A stretch of 64,000 bases of DNA from Phycisphaerales bacterium (GTDB taxonomy: Bacteria; Planctomycetota; Phycisphaerae; Phycisphaerales; UBA1924), in assembly GCA_020427395.1 (NCBI GenBank), contig JAGQON010000001.1, positions 151,812 to 215,811 of the forward strand, given 5' to 3'. The stretch's first letter is position 1. Each line of letters opens with the position of its first letter. The notes beneath the pieces are model-generated. The model saw only the letters and a program-made list of their open reading frames with translations. It was not told the DNA's origin and searched no databases. The translations under genes were made by a program, and so were the position numbers. Below are positions 50,965 to 60,345 of this stretch, in pieces.

Positions 50965-53073
50965 ATGAGCCAGATCGAGACCCACACCCACACCCAGCCC
51001 GAAGCACCCGCCCACGATCACAAGCACGATCATGATCACAGCCACGGCGGGCTCGACTGCTGCTCCCACCATTCCATGAGCAACGATCGCTGGATCATCC
51101 TCTACCTCGTCGGTGGCGTGCTGGCCATCGTCTCCTGGCTCGCACACATCTTCGGGGCAACAAACGAGCTCATCGCGACCCTCCCCGCAGTGCTCGCGGC
51201 CCTGCTCCTGGGCTCAAAGCTCTTCTACGCCGCAGGACTCGAGGTCCTCAACCGTCGAGTCTCCTCATCCTCGCTCGCCGCACTGGCCATCCTCGCGTCG
51301 ATGGCCGTCGAAAAGTACGGCACCGCCGCCTTCCTCGCCTTCATCCTCCTCGTCGCAGACCTCATCGTCTCCCGCACCGCCGACGGCGCCAAGCGGGCCA
51401 TCGAGCAGCTCGTCTCCCTGACCCCCGACATCGCCCGCGTCGTCCTCGAAGGCGTCGAAAAGGTCATCCCCGTCGGGCAGGTCAAGGTCGGTCAGACCGT
51501 CCGCATCCGCCCCGGCGAGAACCTCCCCGTCGACGGCCGCGTCATCACCGGCGAATCGACAATCAACCAGGCCTCACTCACCGGTGAGGCCATGCCCGTC
51601 GAGGTTCAGCGTGGCTCTGATGTCTACGCCGGTACCTCCAACCTCACCGGTGCCATCGACATCGAAGTTACCCAGATCGGCGAGGACACCACGATCGGGA
51701 AGGTCTCCAACCTCATCCGTGAGGCCGAGTCCACCAAGACCCAACGCCAGCTCCTGATCGAGCAGGTCGCCCGCTTCTATGTCCCCGTGGCCCTCTCCGT
51801 GGCCCTCGTCGTCTTCTTTCTGACCTCGCAGAGCGATGTCGAGAGCGTCCGCGAGTCCGCCGCCCTCCGCGCCGTTACCGTCCTTGTCGTGACCTGCCCG
51901 ACCGCGCTGCTGCTCTCATCGCCCTCGGCGATGGTCGCCGCGTTCGCCGCCGCCGCACGCCTGGGCGTGATGATCAAGCGGACCGACTACCTCGAGTCCT
52001 CCGCGCACATCGATGCGGTCGTCATGGACAAGACTGGCACGCTGACCACCGGGCGTTTCGAGGTTTCCCGCCTCGCACCCGCCGACGGCGTCAAGGGCGC
52101 CGATCTGCTCAAGGCCGCCGCCTTTGCAGAGTCACACAGCAACCACCCTCTCGGGCTCTCGATCCTCCGCACCGCAGAGCAGGCACGGATCGTCATCGAT
52201 TCCGACGGCCAGTTCGAGGAAGTCCACGGCGCTGGCGTCAAGGCCACCACATCCATCGGCACCATCTCCGCCGGTCGTGGCACCTGGATCAAGCAGCTCG
52301 CGCCGGCCGTCAGCGATCAGGTCGCCAAGGTCGAAGAGCGCATCGAAGGCATGTCGGGCGTCCATGTCATCAAGGACGGCGTCTACCTCGGCGCCGTCGG
52401 CCTTGAAGACAAGGTCCGCCCCAACGCCAAGGCCGTCGTCGAGCGACTCCATGAAATTGGCGTCCGTCTCTGCGCCATCTTCACCGGTGACCGCCTGAGT
52501 GTCGGCAGACGCGTCGGCTCGCTCACCGGTGTCGACGCCGTCGAGGCCGAGTGTCTCCCCGAAGAGAAGCACCAGCTCATCAAGCAGCTCACCGAGGACG
52601 GTTACCGCGTCATGATGGTCGGCGACGGCATCAACGACGGCCCCGCACTCGCCGAGGCCGATGTCGGCGTCGCCATGGGCCTCTCGGGATCCGACATCGC
52701 CGCCAACTCCGCCGGTGTCGCCCTTATGACCGACGAGCTCAACCGCCTGCCCTTCCTCATGGAACTGGCACGCCGCACCCGCCTCATCGTGACGCAGAAC
52801 ATCGTCGTATCGATCCTCATGGCCATCGGCGGGCTCATCCTCGCCGCAACCGGCTCATTCCAGGCCCTCGGCGGCGCGTCCATCGGCGTCGGTTTCGCCG
52901 CCTTCTTCCACTTCATCCCCGATGTGTTCGTTATCGGCAACTCCTTCCGCCTCTTCCGCTTTGGCGAGGACTTCCTCGAAGCTGAGGCCATCGCCAAGGA
53001 GCAGGCAGACGCCGCCAACCGCCGAATCCGCCGCGAGGCCAGCGTACGCAACCTCGCCGCCGAGCCGGCATAA
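50965..53073 (+). CDS. P1B-type metal-transporting ATPase with a CPT motif
   Basis: 702 residues. His-rich N-terminus (HDHKHDHDHSHGG) replaces the usual HMA domain. Eight predicted helices; actuator motif LTGEAMP; phosphorylation site VVMDKTGTLTTG; HP motif AESHSNHPLGLSI; hinge MMVGDGINDGPALAEADVGV. The membrane motif is CPTALLLSSPSA (51895-51903 gives Cys-Pro-Thr), not CPC. His-rich ends and P1B family suggest Zn, Co or Cu export. The ion is not determined because CPT is not a standard class. A terminator follows. Confidence 0.93.
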   Translation: MSQIETHTHTQPEAPAHDHKHDHDHSHGGLDCCSHHSMSNDRWIILYLVGGVLAIVSWLAHIFGATNELIATLPAVLAALLLGSKLFYAAGLEVLNRRVSSSSLAALAILASMAVEKYGTAAFLAFILLVADLIVSRTADGAKRAIEQLVSLTPDIARVVLEGVEKVIPVGQVKVGQTVRIRPGENLPVDGRVITGESTINQASLTGEAMPVEVQRGSDVYAGTSNLTGAIDIEVTQIGEDTTIGKVSNLIREAESTKTQRQLLIEQVARFYVPVALSVALVVFFLTSQSDVESVRESAALRAVTVLVVTCPTALLLSSPSAMVAAFAAAARLGVMIKRTDYLESSAHIDAVVMDKTGTLTTGRFEVSRLAPADGVKGADLLKAAAFAESHSNHPLGLSILRTAEQARIVIDSDGQFEEVHGAGVKATTSIGTISAGRGTWIKQLAPAVSDQVAKVEERIEGMSGVHVIKDGVYLGAVGLEDKVRPNAKAVVERLHEIGVRLCAIFTGDRLSVGRRVGSLTGVDAVEAECLPEEKHQLIKQLTEDGYRVMMVGDGINDGPALAEADVGVAMGLSGSDIAANSAGVALMTDELNRLPFLMELARRTRLIVTQNIVVSILMAIGGLILAATGSFQALGGASIGVGFAAFFHFIPDVFVIGNSFRLFRFGEDFLEAEAIAKEQADAANRRIRREASVRNLAAEPA

Positions 53074-53098
53074 ACCCACCTCAGACAGAACCTCAAAG

Positions 53099-53128
53099 CA
53101 CCCCGCACCAGCGGGGTGTTTTAGTTTT
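53099..53128 (+). terminator. Rho-independent terminator of the P-type ATPase gene
   Basis: CACCCCGC / GCGGGGTG (53099-53106 with 53111-53118), loop ACCA, followed by TTTTAGTTTT. Confidence 0.85.
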
Positions 53129-53272
53129 CTGCTTCCCCAAAGCAGTAGAACGAAGTAAATTCGACTTGAACACACTCATCCGCTCGGGCGCGGCGACAAG
53201 ATCCGTCGCGTAGATATGAGCATCAGCCACAATCAACCCATCCGATCCGCAGATCGACCACGAGGCACCGCC

Positions 53273-54706
53273 ATGATGTTCCAGAGCAAAGCCCAAACGG
53301 CAATCATCGCCGCAATCGCCGCACTCAGCTCCCTCGCGCACGCCGACATCATCACCGTCGGCCCCGATCTCGGCATCTACGATCATCAGACCATCGCCGC
53401 AGCCATCGGCGCAGCCGCAAACAACGACGAGATCGTCATCGAGCCGGGCCTCTACCCAGAGAACCTCGTGATCGGGAAGCAACTCACCCTGCGCCGATCC
53501 GATACCCCCGGAACCGTTGTCATCTCAGGCCAGAATATCGCCCGCGTGATCGAAGCACTCCCCGGCGTCTCACTCACCCTCAGTGGACTAACCATCACCC
53601 AGGGCAGCTCCGGCAACGACGCCGGCATCCGCGTTCCCAGCGGGAACCTGATCGTCGAGGACTGCGTCATCGAGGACAACCACGCCACCTCCGTCACCGG
53701 CGGGCTCTACTCAGGCGGCAGCCTCACCATGCGAAACACCATCGTCCGAAACAACTCATCGCCCACTTTCGCCGGCGGCGTCGCGCTCAAGGGAACCGGG
53801 CCGCACCTGATCGAGAACTGTGTCTTCGAGGGTAACACCGCCGGGACCGCCGATACAAGCACACATCACAGCGGGGCGATCTCGGTCGATCTCACAGTCG
53901 GTCAGGTCGTCGTCAGCGACACCATCTTCATCAACAACTCCACCACAGGACGCGGCGGGGCGGTCTCCGCCATCAACCGCTCCGTTCGCTTCGACCGCTG
54001 CATCTTCGATTCCAACTCCGCCCCCCGCGGCGGGGCCGTCTGGATCTCCGACGCCGACTCCGCCGAGGCCTACAACTGCCTCTTTGTCGACAACACCGCC
54101 ACCGGCTTTGGCGGCGCGGTCTTCAACGAACAGGAGTTCGAGGCCGTCAACTCCACATTCGTCAACAACACCGACAGCACGGATGGAAATACTTTCGAGG
54201 GATTTCGCAGCGATGCCCGTACCTTGCTCTTCAACTGCATCGTTGTGAACCCCAGCCCCGACAGCCACAGCGGAACAGGTAACTACGCCGGCTTCTACTC
54301 ACTCATCCCCGAAGCCCCGACATTCCCCTCGCGTGATATATTCAAAAGCTTCAACGCCGACCCCAGCTTCGTCGATGCCCCCGCAGGAGACTTCCGCCTC
54401 GCCCCTGACTCACCCGCCATCGACGCGGGCGATTCCTTCGCCTCGGGAAGTCTCAACAGCTCAATCTTCGCCACTTCCCAACTCGTGGATCTCGATGCCA
54501 ACATCCGTAACCTCGACAACCCCAGCACGCCCAACATCGGTGTCCCCGCGTGGCAGCTCAACATCGACTTGGGGGCATACGAGTTTCAGCCCGAACCAAC
54601 AACCGGCCTGGGCTGTTCACCAGTCGACCTCGCGCCGCCCTACGGCGTGATCAACTTCTTCGATGTCAGCAGCTTCCTCTCCCAATACCAGCAGGGCTGC
54701 CCCTGA
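53273..54706 (+). CDS. Right-handed beta-helix protein with GC-type dockerin half
   Basis: 477 residues. Signal peptide KAQTAIIAAIAALSSLAHAD; a right-handed parallel beta-helix with repeated cores (LTITQGSSGNDAGIR, DCVIEDNHATSVTGGLYSGG, NCVFEGNTAG, CIFDSNSAPRGGAVWISDAD), as in surface-associated repeat proteins; a half-length dockerin tail, INFFDVSSFLSQYQQGCP. The tail closely resembles that of the HAF protein at 16170. Start at 53273 (MMFQSK) follows CGAGGCACCG. Confidence 0.82.
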   Translation: MMFQSKAQTAIIAAIAALSSLAHADIITVGPDLGIYDHQTIAAAIGAAANNDEIVIEPGLYPENLVIGKQLTLRRSDTPGTVVISGQNIARVIEALPGVSLTLSGLTITQGSSGNDAGIRVPSGNLIVEDCVIEDNHATSVTGGLYSGGSLTMRNTIVRNNSSPTFAGGVALKGTGPHLIENCVFEGNTAGTADTSTHHSGAISVDLTVGQVVVSDTIFINNSTTGRGGAVSAINRSVRFDRCIFDSNSAPRGGAVWISDADSAEAYNCLFVDNTATGFGGAVFNEQEFEAVNSTFVNNTDSTDGNTFEGFRSDARTLLFNCIVVNPSPDSHSGTGNYAGFYSLIPEAPTFPSRDIFKSFNADPSFVDAPAGDFRLAPDSPAIDAGDSFASGSLNSSIFATSQLVDLDANIRNLDNPSTPNIGVPAWQLNIDLGAYEFQPEPTTGLGCSPVDLAPPYGVINFFDVSSFLSQYQQGCP

Positions 54707-54731
54707 TTCAATCAAGCTGCTCAACCCAACG

Positions 54732-54758
54732 AAAAAGCCCCGCTCGCAAGCGGGGCTT
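54732..54758 (-). terminator. Terminator of rplU (bidirectional hairpin)
   Basis: AAGCCCCGCT / AGCGGGGCTT (54735-54744 with 54749-54758) form a 10-bp stem with loop CGCA. On the minus strand it is followed by TTTTT, matching the end of rplU. The plus-strand beta-helix gene may use it as well. Confidence 0.75.
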
Positions 54759-54785
54759 CTCATTCAATCAATGTGGGGGAGTCAA

Positions 54786-55121
54786 TCAGCCCTTGATGCC
54801 GCTGACCTTCACCGCCGTGTAACGCTGACGGTGACCCGTCTTGCGCTGGTAGGTGTTCTTGGGGCGGAACTTGTAGATGTAGAGCTTGTCGCCCTTGACC
54901 ACCGGCTCGGTGATCTCCAGCGTCACGCTCGCGCCGCTGACATACGGCGTGCCGATCTTCGCGTCGCCGCCAGTGCTGCCAACCACGAGGACCTTGTCCA
55001 CCGTGATCGTGTCGCCGGCCTTCGACTCGCCGCCGTTGTACAGGTCAATCAGGATCGTCTCGTCCGCGGTCACCTTGCGCTGCCCGCCGGATTCCTCGAT
55101 AATCGCGTAAGTGTCTGCCAT
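54786..55121 (-). CDS. rplU: 50S ribosomal protein L21
   Basis: 111 residues. bL21 with MADTYAIIEESGGQRKVTAD, GDTITVDKVLVVGSTGGDAK, IGTPYVSGASVTLEI, and a basic C-terminus, KFRPKNTYQRKTGHRQRYTA, that binds 23S rRNA. Start fixed by the conserved N-terminus. The usual partner rpmA (L27) is not adjacent; a terminator follows at once. Confidence 0.96.
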   Translation of the reverse strand: MADTYAIIEESGGQRKVTADETILIDLYNGGESKAGDTITVDKVLVVGSTGGDAKIGTPYVSGASVTLEITEPVVKGDKLYIYKFRPKNTYQRKTGHRQRYTAVKVSGIKG

Positions 55122-55287
55122 TGCTATGCTCCGATCAGCTGCCGCATGCGTTCCGGGGCGTGACCATGGGCGGCTCACGCTTGAACCCGACGCATTTCGG
55201 GGTCGAGATCATAGCCAGCTCACCCCGTCGAGTCGAACTCACCGACTGCAGACGACCTGTGCTTTGATGCCCGGCGTATCATCTGCC

Positions 55288-56370
55288 ATGATGCCCCAAC
55301 TGCTCCAGGTCTCACCCATGCGTATCGGGTTCATGCAATCAACGGCTGGTTCCGAGAAGGCCGCAGAGGGTGGAACCACCGCATCGACCACGGGCACGCA
55401 TCCAGAGCCTTCAATCACGGTCAGCGGCTCATTTTTCCCCGAATGGAACCCGAACCTGCCGTTTCTTGAAAACATCAGCAATGTGTTCAACCACATCTGG
55501 AACTTCAGTTTCACGATCGGCGACACCGAGATCTTCCTCCACCAGATCTTCCTCGCCCTGATCGTCTTCATCCTCGGGCTCATCGTCTCCAAGCTGCTCT
55601 CAAGACGCGTCGGAAAGAAGGTCCTCCCGCGGATGAAAGTCCAGGAAGGCCCCGCCAGCGCCATCCAGACCATCCTCTACTACATCCTCCTCATCATCAC
55701 CGCGATCATCGCACTCCAGATCGCGCAGGTCCCCCTCACCGTCTTCACCATCTTCGGCGGAGCACTCGCGCTGGGCATCGGCTTCGGTTCCCAGAACATC
55801 ATGAACAACTTCATCTCGGGCCTCATCCTGATGCTCGAACGCCCCATCCAGGTACACGACTTCGTCACTGTCAACGACCAGACCGGCAAGGTCCTCAAAA
55901 TCGGTGCCCGCGCCACACACATCCAGCGATACGACGGTGTCACCGTCATCGTCCCAAACTCGCACCTGCTCGAGAACGCCGTCGCCAACTGGAACCTACC
56001 CGACCCACGGATCCGCTCCATGATCCCCGTCGGCGTCGCCTACGGCACCGATGTCCAACTCGTCAAGAAAACCCTCGAGCAGCTCCTCACCGATCACATC
56101 CGCGTCCTCGAATCACCCGACAACCGCGTCCTCTTCATGGGCTTCGGCGACTCATCCCTCGACTTCGAGGTCCACTTCTGGATCTCTCCACGCTCCACCT
56201 TCGACCGCCGCCAGATCGAGTCCGACCTGCGATTCAAGATCGACGCCCTCTTCCGAGAACACAACATCACCATCCCGTTCCCCCAACGCGATGTCCATCT
56301 CTTCCAAGAAACCCCCGCCCCCAAGCCCGCCCCAGAAACCCCATCGAAGGAGAACGAAGCGGGCGCGTAA
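55288..56370 (+). CDS. MscS family mechanosensitive ion channel
   Basis: 360 residues. Three helices (LHQIFLALIVFILGLIVS; TILYYILLIITAIIALQIA; FTIFGGALALGIGFGSQNIM), a conserved pore region with Gly/Ala packing (GGALALGIGFGSQNIMNNFI), then a beta domain (VHDFVTVNDQTGKVLKIGAR) and an alpha/beta cytoplasmic cage. It relieves osmotic down-shock. The first 60 residues are unusual and Thr/Ser-rich; start uncertain between 55267 and 55288. It shares the divergent intergenic region with rplU. Confidence 0.92.
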   Translation: MMPQLLQVSPMRIGFMQSTAGSEKAAEGGTTASTTGTHPEPSITVSGSFFPEWNPNLPFLENISNVFNHIWNFSFTIGDTEIFLHQIFLALIVFILGLIVSKLLSRRVGKKVLPRMKVQEGPASAIQTILYYILLIITAIIALQIAQVPLTVFTIFGGALALGIGFGSQNIMNNFISGLILMLERPIQVHDFVTVNDQTGKVLKIGARATHIQRYDGVTVIVPNSHLLENAVANWNLPDPRIRSMIPVGVAYGTDVQLVKKTLEQLLTDHIRVLESPDNRVLFMGFGDSSLDFEVHFWISPRSTFDRRQIESDLRFKIDALFREHNITIPFPQRDVHLFQETPAPKPAPETPSKENEAGA

Positions 56371-56439
56371 AAAAGCAGGGCCGGTACAACCGACCCCGCC
56401 CGGGATGAAGTTCAATGCTGACTCACATGATCAGATCGA

Positions 56440-57453
56440 TCAGCGTGAGCTCACCTGCTGCGGCTGGTCCTCATATTTCGAGTTCCACATCACCTCGTCG
56501 TTGACCGACAGGCGTGAAACATCGACCATCTTCCGGCCGTCCTTCGAGATCCGCTTACCGCTCAGCGTGACGCGGTCGCCCTTCTCAATCAGGCCGGACT
56601 TGGAGTTGCTGCCAAGGTCCGCAACGACCTGCTCGCCGTTCTCAAAGGTCAGACGCAGGACACGGTGATCCTTCATGCCTGAGCCGAGCTTGGCCTTCTT
56701 GAGCCGCTCAACCTTCTCGACGGTGCCTCGCGTTCGAGACTGATCACGATGCTTCGCATCATCAGACGCCTGGCGACGGCTCATCGAGTCCGTGCCCGCC
56801 TCAGTGGCGCGATCACCACGCTCGCGGCTGTCATCACGCTTCCGCTCACGGGAAGAATCCGCCCTCCGGTCATCGACCGGCGTCGTGTAGATGTAATAGG
56901 TCCAGTCCGAGTCATACCCACGACGCTGGTCGTAGTAGCCGTCGTAATAGCCCGACTCGTACGCGTTGCGATATGTATCCGACCGATCATCCGACACGCT
57001 CATGTGGTCGTAACCAAACTTGTCGTCGGAGTAGCCGTCGTAATACCCGCTGTAGTACCCGTCGTTATACAACTCGGTATCCGACTCATCCCACCAGGAC
57101 CAGTCATACGAATCACCGCCGTACACGGCATAGTACCCCTCGGCATCCTCATCGCCATCGAAGCCGTTGTGCCAGTCATAGGTCCAATCGGAGTCGTACC
57201 GATCGCCCTCATAGTCGACATCCGGCCCACGGACACCATCGAAGTCGTCGTCCCACCAGTCGGTCGGGTCATACCACTCCTCTTCATGGAGGCCCTCACC
57301 GGGCTCATACTCCATATGGTCGTCCGGCTGGCTGCCATAGTCAGAATCCTGGGCCAACGCCGCAGAACCGCCGACCGCCAAGCCGCTGGCCGCGATCAGG
57401 GTGAGCATGCGATTGAAGTTCGAATCGTGATTGCGTTTGTTCATGAGTTTCAT
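56440..57453 (-). CDS. Exported Tyr/Asp/Trp-rich low-complexity protein
   Basis: 337 residues. Signal peptide RMLTLIAASGLAVGGSAALA. Residues 36-200 are extraordinarily rich in Asp, Tyr, Gly and Trp with repeats of the type YYSGYYDGYSDD and YESGYYDGYYDQRRGYDSDW. A basic, Arg/Asp/Ser-rich linker (RRADSSRERKRDDSRERGDR) follows, then a small C-terminal domain (VERLKKAKLGSGMKDHRVLR; VVADLGSNSKSGLIEKGDRV) that might be OB-like. An alternative start is MNKR four codons later. Confidence 0.65.
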   Translation of the reverse strand: MKLMNKRNHDSNFNRMLTLIAASGLAVGGSAALAQDSDYGSQPDDHMEYEPGEGLHEEEWYDPTDWWDDDFDGVRGPDVDYEGDRYDSDWTYDWHNGFDGDEDAEGYYAVYGGDSYDWSWWDESDTELYNDGYYSGYYDGYSDDKFGYDHMSVSDDRSDTYRNAYESGYYDGYYDQRRGYDSDWTYYIYTTPVDDRRADSSRERKRDDSRERGDRATEAGTDSMSRRQASDDAKHRDQSRTRGTVEKVERLKKAKLGSGMKDHRVLRLTFENGEQVVADLGSNSKSGLIEKGDRVTLSGKRISKDGRKMVDVSRLSVNDEVMWNSKYEDQPQQVSSR

Positions 57454-57757
57454 GGATAGATTCCTTTCTACTCAGCTATACAAATGTGTCGGCAACCCGC
57501 CGAAGCTTGCACTCAAGCCCCTCGCAGCTCAAGGCATCACAATGCCAAGCCACTCAGAGAGTCATCCTTCGGGTCGCACATACATACCTAATCCGCTCGC
57601 CGTTGAATCGAAGTGAACGCGTGATGAATACAAGTTCATCTTTGCCCAAACCGCCCTATTTCACAGATAGCCCGCCCCGGCCAGCATGAAAGCGCCATCA
57701 GCGCACAAAAAACGCGCCGTACACACAGCGCGTCATGACCAAAATACAACAAGAAGA
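57454..57757. other. Gene-free stretch between the Tyr-rich protein and the cupin gene
   Basis: 304 bases. Short open frames in several registers look like chance. The only signal is the terminator at 57707-57733 for the cupin gene. The first 100 bases should hold the promoter of the Tyr-rich protein (minus strand), but no clear -35/-10 pair was found. Confidence 0.4.
57707..57733 (-). terminator. Terminator of the cupin gene
   Basis: On the minus strand ACGCGC (57733-57728) pairs with GCGCGT (57717-57712), with a short loop, followed by six T. It lies 25 bp after the cupin stop. Confidence 0.65.
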
Positions 57758-58216
57758 TCACGCCCGCATCGTCATCCCATGCTTCGACACCAGCTCCAGC
57801 ACACGCCCCATCGCCGGCGTGCCCGGCCCAGTCGTCTCCGCATCCACATCGCGGAAGAAATCCTCGAACCCGCCCGGCGTCGTCAGCAGGATAAACCGGT
57901 TCGTCCCCTTACCCACACACATGAACGCGTGCTCAATCCCACGCGGCCCATACGCCACGCCTCCCGGCTCAACACGGTGCGTGACTCCTTCGATCGTCAC
58001 CTCGATCGCACCCTCGAGCACGAACCAGATCTCATCCTCATTCATATGAATATGCGGCGGAACCCCCGACCCCTGCGGCGAAGAGTAATCAAACATCGAC
58101 AACGCCCCGCCCGTATCCCGCTTGGAAAGCACCACCCGCGCACGGTGCCCCAGCACGCTCAACAGCTCCCCCTCGTCCTTCGTGCGTACAACCGCCTTCG
58201 TCTCAACTGTGTTCAT
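57758..58216 (-). CDS. Cupin domain protein
   Basis: 152 residues. A single cupin with the metal motif PPHIHMNEDEIWFVLEG (HxH...E) and second motif GPRGIEHAFMCVG (His). It has no enzyme-specific signature. It lies 100 bp after the AraC regulator on the same strand and may be its target. Typical roles are quercetinase-like, sugar-isomerase-like or sensor. Start at 58216 (MNTVETKAVV). Confidence 0.85.
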   Translation of the reverse strand: MNTVETKAVVRTKDEGELLSVLGHRARVVLSKRDTGGALSMFDYSSPQGSGVPPHIHMNEDEIWFVLEGAIEVTIEGVTHRVEPGGVAYGPRGIEHAFMCVGKGTNRFILLTTPGGFEDFFRDVDAETTGPGTPAMGRVLELVSKHGMTMRA

Positions 58217-58318
58217 GTTTGTTCCCCAAACGCCGCCTGCAATCGCAGCGATACCTCGCCCGCCGATGCACACCATCAGCCCGGCAAGCCCCAACTCAAG
58301 GCTGATCGATATCACCTG

Positions 58319-59317
58319 TCAATCAACGCCAGAGATCTGAACACGCGCACTGCCCGCCCGGCGTGACTTGCCCGGCGTCTCGCCCATCACCCGCTTGAAC
58401 GCACGCGAGAAGGCCGCCTCGGACCCATACCCGTAACGCTCCGCGATCTCGAGGACCGCATCGTCCGATTCCCGTAGAACCCTTGCCGCACACTGCATCC
58501 GCCACCGCGTCAGATACTCCAGCGGCGTCTCCCCGACCAACTCATGAAACCGCGCCGCGAACGCGCTGCGTGACATCGACACCGAACGCGCTAAGCCCTC
58601 AACCGTCCACGCCGCGCCCGGCTCACGCTGCATCGCCACCAACGCACGCCCGATCCGCTCGTCTCGCAGCGCCGACAACCAGCCCCGCTCCATCCCCTCG
58701 CCACGATCCAGCCACGCACGAATCCCCTGCACCACCAGGATGTCCGCCAGCCGCGTCACCACCGTCTCGCCGCCCGCCCGGCGTTCCCGTGCCTCCATCG
58801 CCATCAGCCGCAGCGTGCTCTGCACCCACTCCGACTCACGCGACCCCCACGAATCAACATGAATCACAGGCGGCAGCTGCCGCACCAGCTCCGCCGACGC
58901 AGGATGATCAAAGCACACCGCCCCGCAGATCAGCTGCGTCTCCTCACCGCCGCCCCCGTACACCAATCGCTCATACCGCTCGCTCACCTGCTCCACCGGC
59001 AGATCAAAGAACGGCTCCGTCTTCACCCGCTTCCCGCTCATCAGGTCGTGCCCGCCCCCATGCGGCACCAGCGTAAACGCCCCCGGACGAAGCTCGATCA
59101 ACGCCTCCCCCGGCACGCGAACCCAGCAGGTGCCCGCTGTCACGATGTGAAACATCACACAGTGTTCCATCGCCGGCATCGCTACACCCCAGGGCGCCGT
59201 CAGCGTCGAATGCGCGTACACAACCCCCTCTAATCGCAGCAGATGCAGCGCCTCCCCGTAGGGGTCACCAGATGCCCACGCCCGCTCCATCCGCTCGTCC
59301 TGACTCATCACGCTCAT
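58319..59317 (-). CDS. AraC family regulator with cupin sensor domain
   Basis: 332 residues. N-terminal cupin_6-type sensor (VMFHIVTAGTCWVRVPGEAL, RPGAFTLVPHGGGHDL), then the two helix-turn-helix segments of AraC (TVEGLARSVSMSRSAFAARF and VLEIAERYGYGSEAAFSRAF). It should bind a small molecule and regulate the divergent NmrA-type gene, the downstream cupin gene, or both. The shared promoter region contains an inverted repeat at 59333-59366. Confidence 0.92.
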   Translation of the reverse strand: MSVMSQDERMERAWASGDPYGEALHLLRLEGVVYAHSTLTAPWGVAMPAMEHCVMFHIVTAGTCWVRVPGEALIELRPGAFTLVPHGGGHDLMSGKRVKTEPFFDLPVEQVSERYERLVYGGGGEETQLICGAVCFDHPASAELVRQLPPVIHVDSWGSRESEWVQSTLRLMAMEARERRAGGETVVTRLADILVVQGIRAWLDRGEGMERGWLSALRDERIGRALVAMQREPGAAWTVEGLARSVSMSRSAFAARFHELVGETPLEYLTRWRMQCAARVLRESDDAVLEIAERYGYGSEAAFSRAFKRVMGETPGKSRRAGSARVQISGVD

Positions 59318-59332
59318 GCCCTCATCATAGCA

Positions 59333-59366
59333 ATTGATCCATCGTCATGAGTTCTGGACGATCAAT
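59333..59366. promoter_or_regulatory. Inverted repeat in the AraC/NmrA divergent promoter
   Basis: ATTGATC (59333-59339) and GATCAAT (59360-59366) are separated by 20 bp. The inner bases CGTC (59343-59346) and GACG (59357-59360) extend the symmetry in part. Candidate AraC operator, midway between the two starts. Confidence 0.4.
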
Positions 59367-59461
59367 CAAAATACGAGGACAAGGAATCATTGAGAATGCA
59401 GACTGGGATGGCATGATATATCCATCAGCAATACCGCTGACCCATACGAAAGGACCGAACC

Positions 59462-60325
59462 ATGTCAACCCAGAGCACGACCAACCCCCGCCCTGTCCTC
59501 GTCACCGCCGCCAACGGCAAGACCGGCCGCCGCGTTGTCGACCTCCTCGAAGCGGACAATCACCCCGTCCGCCGCGCCTCCCGCACCGCCGACATCCCCT
59601 TCGATTGGACCGACCACGACACCTTCGCCCCCAACCTGAAGGGCTGCCGCGCCGCCTACATCGTCTACACCCCGGACCTCAGCGTCCCGCGCTCAGAAAA
59701 CGACATCCGCGTATTCGTCGAGGCCGCCAAGCAAGCCGGTGTCGAGCGCCTCGTCATCCTCTCCGGGCGTGGCGAGCCCGCCGCCGAGCGATGCGAGGAC
59801 ATCGTCCGCAACTCCGGGCTCGAATGGACCATCGTACGCGCCGCCTGGTTCAACCAGAACTTCGACGAGGGCGACTTCCTCCCCATGATCCTCGACGGCG
59901 ACTTCGCGCTGCCAGCGGGTGACATCGCCGAACCCCTCATCGACGCCGACGACATCGCCGAGGTCGCCTTCACCGCCCTCACCCAGCCCGGCCACAACCA
60001 CGAGCTCTACGAAGTCACCGGCCCCCGCGCAATCACCTTCCATGAGGTCGCCCGGATACTCAGCGAATCAACCGGCCGCACCATCAACTACATCCCCATC
60101 ACCATGGACCAGTTCAAGACAGGCCTGACCGAAGCCGGCGTCCCCGCCGATTACATCGCCCTGCTCGAGTATGTCATGTCCCACACCCTCGACGGCCGAG
60201 GCATCCACCCTCAGGACGGCGTCCAACGCGCCCTCGGCCGCCCGCCCAAGGACTTCACCACCTACGCCATGCGCGCCGCCGCCACCAACATCTGGAACCC
60301 CCAGGCACCCGCACCCACCGCGTAA
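59462..60325 (+). CDS. NmrA-like NAD(P)-binding protein
   Basis: 287 residues. N-terminal Rossmann motif VLVTAANGKTGRRVVDLLEA (GxxGxxG type), then AGVERLVILSGRGEPAAERC, LEWTIVRAAWFNQNF, and C-terminal NmrA-type segments (HELYEVTGPRAITFHEVARI). Such proteins are NAD(P)H:quinone or azo reductase-like, or redox sensors. It is the probable target of the divergent AraC regulator; the two starts are 144 bp apart. Confidence 0.9.
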   Translation: MSTQSTTNPRPVLVTAANGKTGRRVVDLLEADNHPVRRASRTADIPFDWTDHDTFAPNLKGCRAAYIVYTPDLSVPRSENDIRVFVEAAKQAGVERLVILSGRGEPAAERCEDIVRNSGLEWTIVRAAWFNQNFDEGDFLPMILDGDFALPAGDIAEPLIDADDIAEVAFTALTQPGHNHELYEVTGPRAITFHEVARILSESTGRTINYIPITMDQFKTGLTEAGVPADYIALLEYVMSHTLDGRGIHPQDGVQRALGRPPKDFTTYAMRAAATNIWNPQAPAPTA

Positions 60326-60345
60326 GTGGGTGGGCAACGCTCTCG

